A stretch of 64,000 nucleotides of DNA from Aurantiochytrium sp. KH105 (taxonomy: Eukaryota; Sar; Bigyra; Thraustochytrida; Thraustochytriidae), in contig BGKB01000039.1 in the NCBI GenBank assembly GCA_003116975.1, positions 310,001-374,000 of the forward strand. The letters are read 5' to 3'. The notes beneath the pieces are model-generated. The model was given only the letters and a program-made list of their open reading frames with translations. It did no database searches and had not been told where the DNA came from. Of this stretch, positions 20,119 to 29,446 are shown in pieces. Position numbers and translations under genes: made by a program. Positions within the stretch are counted from its first letter, which is position 1; each line of letters opens with the position of its first letter.

Positions 20119-22155
20119 ATGGCGGAGGTCACCAATGTGTGGTACCTGATGCATACCGAGGACGGCAAGCCATATTACTACAATCGCGCGCGCAAAGTCA
20201 CCCAGTGGGAAGAGCCCGAAGGCTACGTTATCGACGCACAGCGTGTCGAGGACCAGGACCAGGACCAAGGCGCAGAAGCCGGCGCCGAGGGGGCTGCCGA
20301 GTCCAATGAAGATGGCATGGATCCAAGTCGCAAGCGTGATTCCTTTGTGCAGCGTCTTCGCAACGCTGGATCGCGAATCCAACGCTCAAACCAAATGAAA
20401 CGCGGAGGCGCTGCTGCAGAATCATCGCCGGGCAAAAGTGGGGCAGCGTCCGTAGTCTCGAGTACTTCGGCATCTGCAAAACAATCTCCCTCTGTATCAT
20501 CCTCCCTACTTGCGGCAGGGAGTCGCTTCGGTGGTGGTGCCGCACGATCCCCCTCGCAGCGTTTCCAAAAGGGCTCAATCTTGCAGCGCCGGTTGCACGC
20601 CAAGCCTCCAGCGGCGCCTTCTGGGAAAAGTTCTAGCTCCAGCAGTTCCTCATCGTCTTCTTCGAGTGGCAGTAGTAGCGATCGCGATGATGATGAAGAC
20701 GACGGCGTTGATGACGATGATCAAGCCACGCACAGCATTGCGCCCTCAATGAGGACCGATGGTGCTCTCATCATGTCGTCTCTGCCCGCTCCGCGGAGCA
20801 GTCGGGCCTTGTCAACTGCAGTCAGCACAAGTAGAGCGACGAAGAAGTCGCAACGGCGACCGAACATGTGGGAGAAAATGAGGACCGTCACCATTGGCAA
20901 GGCCACGGACGACGACGATGCCGGCGAATACTACTACGTCAACAAAGAAACGGGCGAGTCGCAGTGGAACCGTCCCGATGATTACGAGTCCGACGACGAG
21001 GCCATTCGAAATGAGGAACTTGCAGAAGCCGCCTTTGATACCGAAGCTTCGGTGGAAGATATCCTCATCGAACTCGGCTTCATTTCCGATAGCGGCGACA
21101 CGCCGTCAGTCGTACGCGATCGTGAGGAGATGCTCGATACTGGCATCGACGAGGATTATCGATGCGAGGCGAGATTGCGACAGCTTTTCCTTGCTGTCAA
21201 GTACGCCGGTTCCGTAGACGCTTGGGACGAAGCGATTCGCAAAGATGACTATCTGGTCGTGCGCGAGATCTATCTCCACCTTGGCGATGGATCCAAGGTC
21301 TCCGATTCCGTCCGTTCCCTTACCCTCGTGCTGCTCGAGACGTTTCAGAAGCTCGATGGTCTCCTCATTCGCAACTACGTCGACGGCGAGTGGGGGCTCA
21401 ACCCTGAAGATTTCATGACAAATCTTGCGCTGAGCATTGATGCCTTTGGCGAGGGCAATGCGGAAACCAAATTCTCGATCCTTGCTCTTTGCTACAGCTT
21501 TTTGACTGAGGTGCCGAATCTCGATAGTGACTCGTTGCCCTCCAATGCAACGATCAATAGGCTTATGGAGTGCATGGAAGCTCCCGACGAGGATGTCTTT
21601 CTCATGGCAACATACGTTCTCGTCGCTTTGAACTCTCATTTCCCTTTTACGGCGCATCCAAATCGTACCATGGGTCCCGAAACTGGAGATGAGGATATGA
21701 CTGAGACATTGGACGATGAGCCAAATTTGGTGGTCAGCGTGCTCAAGAGCGACTCCCACAAGGCAGAGTTTTTTAGCGAGGCTATTTTGCACTTGCTAAA
21801 CTCATCGACCTACCCTTATGAGGACCCTGTCCTCTTGGGTCAGTTGCTGTACATGTTTCGCGCCCTATTTTCCACGAGGGCTACTCGCGACTTTTTCCAT
21901 CTCAACGATCTCAAGGTCATGATCGATATCGTGTTGCTCCAGATTCGGGACCTTCCTCTTGATGATGAGTTTCGCTCCGAGTACCTTCGTGTATTGCACC
22001 TGACTATCATTAACTCGCCATGGAAGGGATATCGTCGGGCCGAGATCCTCGAGTCGCTCGATGCTGTGCTCGAGGCCGCGCAAGACGGCATGCTTGAGCT
22101 CGCCTGCAAATGCGCGCTGCGGATTCTCCTCGACTGCGTTGTTCAGCTTTCCTGA
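20119..22155 (+). CDS. Double WW-domain protein with SPIN90/Ldb17-like leucine-rich domain
   Basis: 678 residues from an ATG at 20119 in good context (AAGATGG); a GTG-started extension is ignored. WW1 is at residues about 7-40 (VWYLMHTEDGKPYYYNR with a later TQWEEP) and WW2 at about 253-292 (GEYYYVNKETGESQWNRP). Between them lies a Ser-rich, basic linker with a long Ser run, probably disordered. Residues about 350-670 are all-helical and match the SPIN90/Ldb17 leucine-rich domain; the best segments are LLYMFRALFSTRATRDFF and LNDLKVMIDIVLLQIRDLP. That domain activates Arp2/3 to make linear actin filaments, so a role in actin nucleation or endocytosis is inferred. WW domains bind proline-rich ligands; animal SPIN90 carries an SH3 domain instead. 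Confidence 0.75.
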   Translation: MAEVTNVWYLMHTEDGKPYYYNRARKVTQWEEPEGYVIDAQRVEDQDQDQGAEAGAEGAAESNEDGMDPSRKRDSFVQRLRNAGSRIQRSNQMKRGGAAAESSPGKSGAASVVSSTSASAKQSPSVSSSLLAAGSRFGGGAARSPSQRFQKGSILQRRLHAKPPAAPSGKSSSSSSSSSSSSSGSSSDRDDDEDDGVDDDDQATHSIAPSMRTDGALIMSSLPAPRSSRALSTAVSTSRATKKSQRRPNMWEKMRTVTIGKATDDDDAGEYYYVNKETGESQWNRPDDYESDDEAIRNEELAEAAFDTEASVEDILIELGFISDSGDTPSVVRDREEMLDTGIDEDYRCEARLRQLFLAVKYAGSVDAWDEAIRKDDYLVVREIYLHLGDGSKVSDSVRSLTLVLLETFQKLDGLLIRNYVDGEWGLNPEDFMTNLALSIDAFGEGNAETKFSILALCYSFLTEVPNLDSDSLPSNATINRLMECMEAPDEDVFLMATYVLVALNSHFPFTAHPNRTMGPETGDEDMTETLDDEPNLVVSVLKSDSHKAEFFSEAILHLLNSSTYPYEDPVLLGQLLYMFRALFSTRATRDFFHLNDLKVMIDIVLLQIRDLPLDDEFRSEYLRVLHLTIINSPWKGYRRAEILESLDAVLEAAQDGMLELACKCALRILLDCVVQLS

Positions 22156-22882
22156 TTTGTCTGTGGACTTCGCGTTGCTGGTGCTGGTGCTGTCTTCTTT
22201 CTCTTCTTCTTCTCCTTCTTCAAAAAACATGTTGTTCTCTTTGTTCTTGCAAGGAATTATTTGGCGTCGCTGGGCCGAGCGGGACCTTGAGCGGGACCTT
22301 GAGCGGGCGGGCAGGCGGGATCACGACGGACCGAGAAAGAGAGTCGTTCTGGTGGCGACCTTTTCGAAGGTCGGGCCTGAAACATACAATGTGTTCTGTG
22401 AGCTTTGTGAGGGTGTGCACAGGATTGCGAGCGGCTCGACCGACCGCTCGATGCGATTTACTCGGGCTCATCATTTGCGTACCTCTCACACTACCCACCC
22501 GGCGGCCGGATCACCATCGCCAAGTGCGGGTCATCTTACTCATAACAAGGATGGTCGGTGTGACTTACACGTGAATTGATGAGGTAAGGGCTTCCGTCCA
22601 AATCGATGACTGCCGCAAGGCGGCGGACGTGCGCTCGACGTACGGATCGCCGCGGCGCCTGCGGGGCGGCGCGCGCTGCAGCGGCTCGGCGCGAAAGAAA
22701 GTCCTGCCAACGCCAAGGCCGAAGACGGTAGCCCTACAAAGGCAGACACTCGTTCATTCGAGCGCTGAGCTGCGGTTAGAGTAAGGGCGGCGATCACGAC
22801 CAAGTACGGACCTGCGCGGCGCGACGTCTCGAGACGCACGCACGGAACAGGAAAGCGATTGATTGCAAACGTGGGCCCAAGA
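22156..22882. promoter_or_regulatory. Intergenic between WW/SPIN90-like gene and alpha/beta hydrolase
   Basis: About 0.7 kb between two plus-strand genes. A CT-rich tract (22192-22225) follows the first stop; direct GCGGGACCTTGA repeats occur near 22275-22305. The right part is presumably the hydrolase promoter. No gene recognised. Confidence 0.35.
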
Positions 22883-24175
22883 ATGGCAACGACGAAAGAT
22901 CAGCGGCACTTGTACGCCAGACTTGGCGGCGGTGACGATGGAAGTATTCATTGCGATAAATTGCAAATGGCTCGTCCGGATTACCTTCGGTACGAGGAGA
23001 GTCGTGCCCGGTACTGCGTCGTTTGCAACAGCCACCAGGGCACGCACAAGATTTACTATGAGGTATATGGAAATGGACCTCAAGCAATGCTCCTTCTGAT
23101 GGGCTTGGCTGGAACTCACGCTCACCTAGAGCCTCAGCTCGAGTATTTTGGCATCGAGCGTGGTGATCAGTACTCCATTTGTGTAGTAGATAATCGTGGC
23201 ATCGGCTGCAGCGAGACACCTATCGGACGCTGGAGGACGACAGATTTGGCTTCCGACGCCTTGCAGCTCCTCGAGCATCTTGCAGTCGCTGAAGGTCCAC
23301 GCTGGGCCGCTAATGTTGGCCTGCTCGGGTTCTCACTGGGCGGGATGGTCGCTCAAGAGCTTGTGCTTTTGGACCCGAGGCGCTTCAGCTCATTGACGCT
23401 CGTGTCAACCCATGCCGGAGGTGTCATGGGCACGCTGCCGCCGCCTCGCGGAATCATTCCTGGACTGCGTGCGTGCTGGGGGCTTGCAAGAGGCGGCACG
23501 CATGCGATCGATGCTGGTCTGGATATGCTATTTCCCCCAAGCTTCCTCGACACGCCCTGTCCCAAAGATCACACGTACAATGGATTCGCCCCGACCGAGG
23601 TGTTGCGTACGAACCGCGAACACTCCGCCTTTCTCCTCATTCGTCGAGCGCGCAAATACGTTGAAGCAGGGCTGGCTCCCGAGATCCGACTCAACGGCGC
23701 CCTTCGCCAGCTCATGGCAGTGATCACACATTATGTGAGTTGGCGCCGATTAGCGCGTTTGAGAGCCTACCAGCTGGAGGTCCTCGTAGTAAGTGGCGAG
23801 CGGGATAATATTGTGGGATATCGAAATGCTCGTCTTCTGGCCGAGGCTCTCTGCGGCAAATGGCTGCATTTTGTCGACGCTGGGCATGGTGTCTCGGAGC
23901 AGCATGCCGCAGAAGTAAATGCAGCAGTAGAGGCGCTTGTGAATCGTGCGTCTCGCAAGACACAGGAGAAACCTTTTCTTGCGGCACAGCGAAAGCCAGT
24001 GCGTCCAGGAATTCATCCTCTCCAAGTATTGGTTCTTTGGTCAATAGTAGCCTTTGTGTTGTTGCGACGGCGTCTTCTCGGCCGCTTCATATCCTTTCGT
24101 TTTGGATCCTGCTGGGCTGCGGCGTTTGCCGCCATCTACGTTCGTCGCACTTTTGGCGGGTTTTTCGCACGGTGA
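22883..24175 (+). CDS. Alpha/beta hydrolase with C-terminal transmembrane segment
   Basis: 430 residues from the first ATG at 22883. The fold is clear: an oxyanion-hole loop after strand 3 (LLLMGLAGTHAH), the strand-4 segment CVVDNRGIGCSETP, the nucleophile elbow LGFSLGGMVAQEL with Ser near residue 155, an acid residue in VVSGERDNIVG, and the catalytic His in VDAGHGVSEQH. Between the elbow and the acid lies a longer cap region. After residue about 370 there is a basic linker and a hydrophobic segment (LQVLVLWSIVAFVLL) followed by Arg-rich sequence, so it is probably tail-anchored or C-terminally membrane-attached with a cytosolic or luminal esterase/lipase domain. The substrate cannot be assigned. 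A small upstream exon is possible but not visible. Confidence 0.85.
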   Translation: MATTKDQRHLYARLGGGDDGSIHCDKLQMARPDYLRYEESRARYCVVCNSHQGTHKIYYEVYGNGPQAMLLLMGLAGTHAHLEPQLEYFGIERGDQYSICVVDNRGIGCSETPIGRWRTTDLASDALQLLEHLAVAEGPRWAANVGLLGFSLGGMVAQELVLLDPRRFSSLTLVSTHAGGVMGTLPPPRGIIPGLRACWGLARGGTHAIDAGLDMLFPPSFLDTPCPKDHTYNGFAPTEVLRTNREHSAFLLIRRARKYVEAGLAPEIRLNGALRQLMAVITHYVSWRRLARLRAYQLEVLVVSGERDNIVGYRNARLLAEALCGKWLHFVDAGHGVSEQHAAEVNAAVEALVNRASRKTQEKPFLAAQRKPVRPGIHPLQVLVLWSIVAFVLLRRRLLGRFISFRFGSCWAAAFAAIYVRRTFGGFFAR

Positions 24176-24739
24176 TACTGGCCCAGGCAAATCCTCGTCA
24201 CGCAGAACCGAATCTGCATTCTCCTCATACACCTTTTTTCATTTTATTTTTGCTTTGCACAAGTGCTCAGACGAGCCAGACAGCCTTCGACTCATTCCAT
24301 GCATCGAATTGCGCGCTCGTTGGTTAAAGATGATCTTATTTTATTCTTATTAGCTCACCACGACGCAGTATAACTTCTTCTTATCTCCTGATACAAGGAG
24401 CCTTTTGCCAACTCACAGTCAAGCTTGTTACGTCATCGAATTCTCCCCCACCCCTTTTTATTCTTCACAAATCACGAAAGGACAAGACGTGACGGGCTGG
24501 GAAACTGTTCTTTCACTCGTTCGCACAAAGTCTTCGTGATGCCCTTCGCAGAATGAGGAAAAGAAGACATCAGCACGTTTAGTGTAGTATAGCAAGATTG
24601 GCTTTAACCGCGAGCTGAGACTGTATTCAAGAAAAGCTATTTTACGATATACGAGTTGTAAAACTTGAACGGAACAGGCTAACACACGCTTGGCTGCAGC
24701 CAGCCGCTCCTTGGGGCTATGCCAACACTCAACTCTTGT
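24176..24739. other. Convergent 3' intergenic region
   Basis: About 0.56 kb between the stops of the alpha/beta hydrolase (plus) and the glycosyltransferase (minus). AT-richer than its surroundings with T-rich stretches near 24235-24250 and 24335-24350, as expected for two 3' UTRs. No gene recognised. Confidence 0.4.
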
Positions 24740-27292
24740 CTAACTACGAAGAAGACCATCTTTGACGATGGTGAAAAGTATAGCCCAAAAGGCCTCCTCA
24801 GGCAGTCTCGAAGGGACAAGCTGGTAGCGTACCTTTGCCACCACGGGTAAATTGATCAGAAACCCGGCCCAACTTCCAGCGTGTGGCGACTTTGCTGCAT
24901 CGAGTTTGGTGCGAAGCGTCGCCTTGGCTTGAGAAAAACGAGGTTGCGAAGCTGCTGTGAGACGGAGAGTTTCAGTCTCCTGCTCGAGCAGCCTCGTGTA
25001 CTCGAGCTCAATTGCAGAAGCCAAGTCGGCATCGTCTCGATCACCCAATTGCTGAATGACCCTGCGCACGTCGGAAACATGCGCGTCGACAACTCGTCCG
25101 GTCGATAAAGCCGATGCTGTGGCCCATTCCAGCATGTTTGCGCACATCTCAGCTTCATCGGGTTCGAGACCATTCTGCTCATCAAAGCCGCCATTACCAT
25201 TGACCATCTCCGCAGATGTCGAGGCAAGGCCACGAGAGCTCAACGACGGAAGCGCTCGCGACGGCGGCGATGGCAGAGGGCTGCCAAGGGGGGTTGCGTG
25301 ACGACCAAGGTCTTCAAGGCTCTCGAACGAGGGGCGGCTCGACATGTGAAAGACGTTGAAGCGGTTAAGCACGGCGCTTTCCAAGAGCGCGGAGAGCCCA
25401 ATGGCAAAGGCTTCGTCATCCCAGCCGATGGAGGCGTGGCAAGCCTCCGTACCAATGCTTGCGAGAATATCGCTTCGCTCAGGGCAAAGAAGTGACTTGA
25501 CGATTGATGCAGCTTGCTTCGGGTTGGTCATGTCGGCGAGAATGGCCCGACGCGGTGCGGACAAAAGGTCCTGCGCGCCAATTTCACCGTCGCCGTGCAT
25601 GAGCGTTGGCGCGCCAAAGGCACCGGCCTCAACAATGGTCATCCCGTAGGCTTCGTAGAGCGCGGGGTGCACATTGAGAACGGTTCGCCCAAAGATTTCG
25701 CCGAGTTCGCGCGACGAGACAAACTTGGGAATGACTTTGGACGTCGTGCCCGGGAAGGCCCTGTCGAGCTGCAGATACAGCTTATTGGCAAATGCCTCGT
25801 CCGTAGGCGGACCCACGAGACAGGGGACGAGATGGTGCTGTTTGAGAAAGTCCTTTAGACGGACCATGACCTCAACGAAGAGCTGCACATTCTTTTCCGG
25901 GCAGATTCGGCAGCAACAGGTGACCAGATTGCGACGGAATCCGTAACGACCACGATTTGCTTTGCGCGACTTAAGATACGTGAGCACAAGAGGTCGAGGC
26001 CCACCGAAGCCATGCTGAACATGGGAGGAGGCTGCGCAGCCAAAGTCCTCTCGCGAACTAAAGGATCCAATCCTTGGTATCGTAGAGGTGGTACCGTTAC
26101 CGTTGTTACTTCCCAAACTTCTGCGCTTCCCATGCGATGTCATTGGCTTGTCGCTACTTGCGCTGACAAAGCTCGAATATGAACCGCGTGGTGACGCGGA
26201 CGCGGACGAAGCGCTTGACGACATTGAATTTTGTCGATGTAGGAGGGTAGCCGATGCATGCTTGCGAGTTCGAGGGGCTTCGTCCGACGGCGCGCCATCC
26301 ATGGAGCGTGAGCGGGCTCCAGCGTAGTCCTTGTCATCTTGCGAGTCGTTTTCGTCGTCGTCAAAGCCGCGTGTGTCGGAAATACTTCGACGATAAAGAA
26401 TGAGCTGACGCGCTGCATCACGCGACACACGCGCTTGGCGTAGCGCGAGGGTGCGCATGTCCGCTCGTAGAGGCGGGTTAAGCACATGAACGATGCAACG
26501 ACGTCCCTGCTCATTCGTGGTGACAAGTCCGCGAAGTAAGGCTGCGTCGTGCTCGCAAAGCGCCACAGAGAGATGCGACGTGCGAATTGCGAGCGCTTCG
26601 CGCTCACGATAGAATGTAGCGTCTTCCTCTGAGATCCCTGTCGAGGAGGAAAAAACGCGAAAGTTTAAATAGATGCTCGGCACCTCGCGCACCACGTCCA
26701 AACTGCGCAGCGTCTGCAGCGCGAGAGTACTGGTCCAATCGACGCCAAGGATCACGTCGGGTTTGAAGGCTTGCACCTTGGCAGCAAATTGGCTGACTCC
26801 TCGACCAAAGTCTTCCCATGCAGAGGTTCTGTCGAGTTTATACCAGTGCGAGAGGGTTACCTGAAGGACTTCAAGGTTTCCTTGCGGAGCCGTCCCGGGA
26901 CCCGAGACTAGAGGGACCGAAGAAGACGCGTTTGACGACGCCGACGATCTCCGTTGTCGAAGAGTGTCTACATCGATGCTAGTACGTCGTCGCGGTGTGC
27001 CTGATCCTTCAGCGAGATGCGAGAGAAGGCCGTTGTTGTCTGTGCGATCCTTGACAACCTGGCCTGCCGGACAACCGCAAATCACCATGACGTTGGCGGG
27101 CGATCCGGACTCTAGGTTTTCGGCATCGCCGTTTTCTTCTGCAGCGCGTGGCCGTACGTGCGATCTCAAATTGCGCACAATGGAACGCGCATAGACGCCG
27201 TTGCCGGAAAAAATGGGATCTGCGAATTCTAGCGAAAGAAAGAGCACGCGCCAGCCACGCCGCGTTTCCCCGAGGCGTTCTGCGGACCCCAT
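24740..27292 (-). CDS. GT-B fold glycosyltransferase (GT4-like) with long disordered insert
   Basis: 850 residues from an ATG at 27292. The N-terminal domain starts WRVLFLSLEFADPIFSGNGVYARSI, the usual opening of a GT4-type donor/acceptor domain with a Gly-containing loop after strand 1, and includes PDVILGVDWTSTLALQTL. Residues about 310-430 are Ser/Asp/Arg-rich and look like a disordered insert. The second Rossmann domain follows: RNLVTCCCRICPEKNVQLF, then VPCLVGPPTDEAF, then the sugar-nucleotide-binding ALYEAYGMTIVEAGAFGAP, matching the E-x7-E type motif of the family. The enzyme should transfer a sugar from an activated donor with retention of configuration; donor and acceptor are unknown. 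No signal peptide or TM segment is seen, so a cytosolic location is likely. The C-terminal 150 residues are helical and lineage-specific. Confidence 0.8.
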   Translation of the reverse strand: MGSAERLGETRRGWRVLFLSLEFADPIFSGNGVYARSIVRNLRSHVRPRAAEENGDAENLESGSPANVMVICGCPAGQVVKDRTDNNGLLSHLAEGSGTPRRRTSIDVDTLRQRRSSASSNASSSVPLVSGPGTAPQGNLEVLQVTLSHWYKLDRTSAWEDFGRGVSQFAAKVQAFKPDVILGVDWTSTLALQTLRSLDVVREVPSIYLNFRVFSSSTGISEEDATFYREREALAIRTSHLSVALCEHDAALLRGLVTTNEQGRRCIVHVLNPPLRADMRTLALRQARVSRDAARQLILYRRSISDTRGFDDDENDSQDDKDYAGARSRSMDGAPSDEAPRTRKHASATLLHRQNSMSSSASSASASPRGSYSSFVSASSDKPMTSHGKRRSLGSNNGNGTTSTIPRIGSFSSREDFGCAASSHVQHGFGGPRPLVLTYLKSRKANRGRYGFRRNLVTCCCRICPEKNVQLFVEVMVRLKDFLKQHHLVPCLVGPPTDEAFANKLYLQLDRAFPGTTSKVIPKFVSSRELGEIFGRTVLNVHPALYEAYGMTIVEAGAFGAPTLMHGDGEIGAQDLLSAPRRAILADMTNPKQAASIVKSLLCPERSDILASIGTEACHASIGWDDEAFAIGLSALLESAVLNRFNVFHMSSRPSFESLEDLGRHATPLGSPLPSPPSRALPSLSSRGLASTSAEMVNGNGGFDEQNGLEPDEAEMCANMLEWATASALSTGRVVDAHVSDVRRVIQQLGDRDDADLASAIELEYTRLLEQETETLRLTAASQPRFSQAKATLRTKLDAAKSPHAGSWAGFLINLPVVAKVRYQLVPSRLPEEAFWAILFTIVKDGLLRS

Positions 27293-28021
27293 GCTCTTGG
27301 TGTCTGCTCTCCTTGTCGCCTCCAGCCGGCTTTGACGTACGTGCGCAGCACGCTGCGCGCTAGCTGGCTGCTGAGCCCAGCTCTATTGCGCGAGCGGCCA
27401 GCACCTTCTTGCCTCCCCGCGACGACGATGATGTCGATTTGGTCTGCCGGCTTTATCTCACGTGAGAAGCCGCTAGCAGCCCCTGCGCTGCGTCGACAAG
27501 GTACTCGCGCAGCAGCGCGTCTTCCGTCGCCGACTCGTGCACACGCGTGCGTGCGCGCACCACCCGCCCCGACCACCGGGCCTTGCCAAGCTGTTTTGCA
27601 AATCTTGCTCCTCGACGAGGCACGGACAAAAATAGGATGAGGTCAAAATGCTGGCGCGCATAGAATCGGCTTGTTGAGTCAGAGGATGAGGCTCGCTCAC
27701 CGTCATGTCGTTGGGAAAATGAAGAAGAAGAAGAAGAAGAAGAAGAAGATATACTGCCGCAAGCACCTCATCGATTTGACGCAAAAAAGAACGGGCGGGG
27801 GCTGATTAAAGTAAAACGAACGTTCGTGCTTTCATCTCGCTCATACATGGCCGATGAAGCCAGCTAGCCCTTGGCCGGGCGGAGCAATTAACAAGGCAAG
27901 GCAAGGAGCGAGTGAGTGGTGGAGCCTCGATTTCATCATTGGTCTTGCTGTAGATTAGGAAAGAAATTTACATACGAAAATCATCAATTACACCATGCTA
28001 ACTTCCTGGTACTTTTTGCGG
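27293..28021. other. Intergenic: glycosyltransferase promoter side plus duplicated 3' flank of paralog A
   Basis: The left half is GC-rich upstream DNA of the glycosyltransferase gene. From about 27610 the sequence is the left copy of a segmental duplication; it matches 31057-31440 almost base for base. It contains a (GAA)n repeat. In the +1 frame relative to paralog A it still encodes the C-terminal tail that paralog B uses. Confidence 0.7.
27721..27749. repeat. (GAA)n trinucleotide repeat, expanded in copy A
   Basis: Nearly ten GAA units in the 3' flank of paralog A. The same site in the duplicate at about 31168-31179 has only about four units, so the tract length changed after the duplication. 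Confidence 0.9.
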
Positions 28022-28684
28022 TCAGTGTCGCCATCCTTCAGGAACGGGCTGCGCCACTGGGATACTCTCCTGGCCATACTGGCCGCTTTGATAAAAAGCG
28101 CTGGACTGGGCCGTGGGATAGGCGCGCTGAAGCGTCTTGTGTCCTTTGAACTCGTTAAGATTCTGGTTCTGGCGCGTAACGACAACACAGAGCATGAGGG
28201 CAAAGCCAATTCCACCGCAGCACAAGGTAACCCAAACCCACGTGTAAATAGTGCCTCCTTGGAGCGCCTGCATGCTTTGAGGCAGGTGCTGCTCGCGACG
28301 CCGCAAGCAGCAAATCGAGGCCACGAGCAGGATGATAAAGAGACCCCAATAGAGGGCAACAACTAAAAGAAAAGTGGTGCCCACTGCCACTGTATTCGAG
28401 CAGAGGAACGCGACACCGCCCGAGTCGGAGTACTCCAGATGACACTCAAAGTCGCTCGGGCAATGACGCGAGCAACAGTTGGATCCGGCAGGGTTCCACC
28501 CGTTATTGCATTCGGACGGCACAGACTGCAAGTCCCGTTCCTCGTGGCCCAAGTCGATCTCCACGATCCCCATAAACTCCTCGGCCGCATCCAGCATGCT
28601 CCGCGACTCCACGGCGGCGCTCACCGTCGTCGCCAACGCGGCCAGGAGCACTGCCGCCAAGAGCTTCGCGCGCACGAGCCCCAT
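28022..28684 (-). CDS. Small Cys-rich two-TM membrane protein, paralog A (C-terminal tail frameshifted)
   Basis: 220 residues from an ATG at 28684. A clean signal peptide (VRAKLLAAVLLAALATTVSA) is followed by a short ectodomain with clustered cysteines (CNNGWNPAGSNCCSRHC and a later C), a first TM segment (LLVVALYWGLFIILLVASICC), a short basic loop (LRRREQH), a second TM (CCGGIGFALMLCVVV) and a Gln/Tyr/Ser-rich cytosolic tail. I do not recognise the family; the layout recalls small Cys-rich one- or two-pass adaptors, but no homology is claimed. Its duplicate B lies 3.4 kb away. A one-base insertion near 28038-28041 relative to B changes the end to EGWRH and stop, replacing about 15 residues by four. 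The lost tail is still readable downstream in another frame. Confidence 0.75.
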   Translation of the reverse strand: MGLVRAKLLAAVLLAALATTVSAAVESRSMLDAAEEFMGIVEIDLGHEERDLQSVPSECNNGWNPAGSNCCSRHCPSDFECHLEYSDSGGVAFLCSNTVAVGTTFLLVVALYWGLFIILLVASICCLRRREQHLPQSMQALQGGTIYTWVWVTLCCGGIGFALMLCVVVTRQNQNLNEFKGHKTLQRAYPTAQSSAFYQSGQYGQESIPVAQPVPEGWRH

Positions 28685-29446
28685 CGTCCCCCTTGTTTTC
28701 CCGCGGCTCTGCTGCGCTGCTGCCGCGCTGCGGCTGCTGCTGCTGCTGCGTCGTGGCCGGGGTGAGCGAGCGAAGGACTTGCTTGGGTTCCAGGCTTGTT
28801 TTTTCTGAAGTGCATTTTGGTTCTGGGCACTGATTTATTATTACTCGGACAATTGCGGCGTCTTTCGCACGGTCGCGTCTCCACGAACTATCGGTTCAAT
28901 CGCTTGTCAAATAGGGCTGTTTTCCTCTTCCAAGCGTCTACAATAGCTATCCAGCAAGTCGAGCAATTCGCAAGTGGCAGCCAGTCATCTGCAGCTGCTC
29001 TACTGCTCTACTAGCATCCAGTCATCAGTGACCAGCCCGCCTCACTGTCAATCCCTTAACCGGCCACCTCTCAACACCCCGCTTCCCAGCGGATGACATG
29101 TGAAACCAGAATCTAGGCCTCTTCTTGTAATTTCCCCGAACTAACTTATTTTTCCGGGCAAGATTCAATCGGACTTCCATCAATTCCCGCCGGAACGTAT
29201 TCGCTCGAGGTGGAATCAACAATGTATTCGTACCCGCTGTACCTTTTGAATGCGGGGGAGTCTGGCCGTATCAGCGCTCAATTCTGGGTCGCCAAGAGGC
29301 GCAGAGAGCTGAAGCATCCTCTGCGTCTCGAGCCTGATGGTGAGCGAAACTACTGTCATTCCTTGCATGCTCTTCTTCCAATAAGTTTCCACTGCCTTTC
29401 GAATCGATCTCATGCGAAGTCTGTAGTGCTGACACTTGATAGGCTG
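28685..29446. other. Intergenic: promoter side of paralog A and 3' side of the frameshifted zinc-ribbon-like gene
   Basis: About 0.76 kb. The first 115 bases belong to the duplicated segment and hold a GCTGCTGCTGCTGCTGC run near 28731-28750. The rest is moderate GC, has no match to the second copy, and shows no recognisable gene. Confidence 0.4.

Larger units (their letters stand above)
27610..28800. repeat. Segmental duplication, copy A
   Basis: About 1.2 kb homologous to 31057-32650 in direct orientation, spaced about 3.4 kb. It covers the 3' flank, all of membrane-protein gene A, and its 5' region. Bases 27739-28008 are identical to 31169-31438, while the coding part is clearly diverged. 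The 5' end is cut by a block of about 300 nt present only in copy B. Confidence 0.9.
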
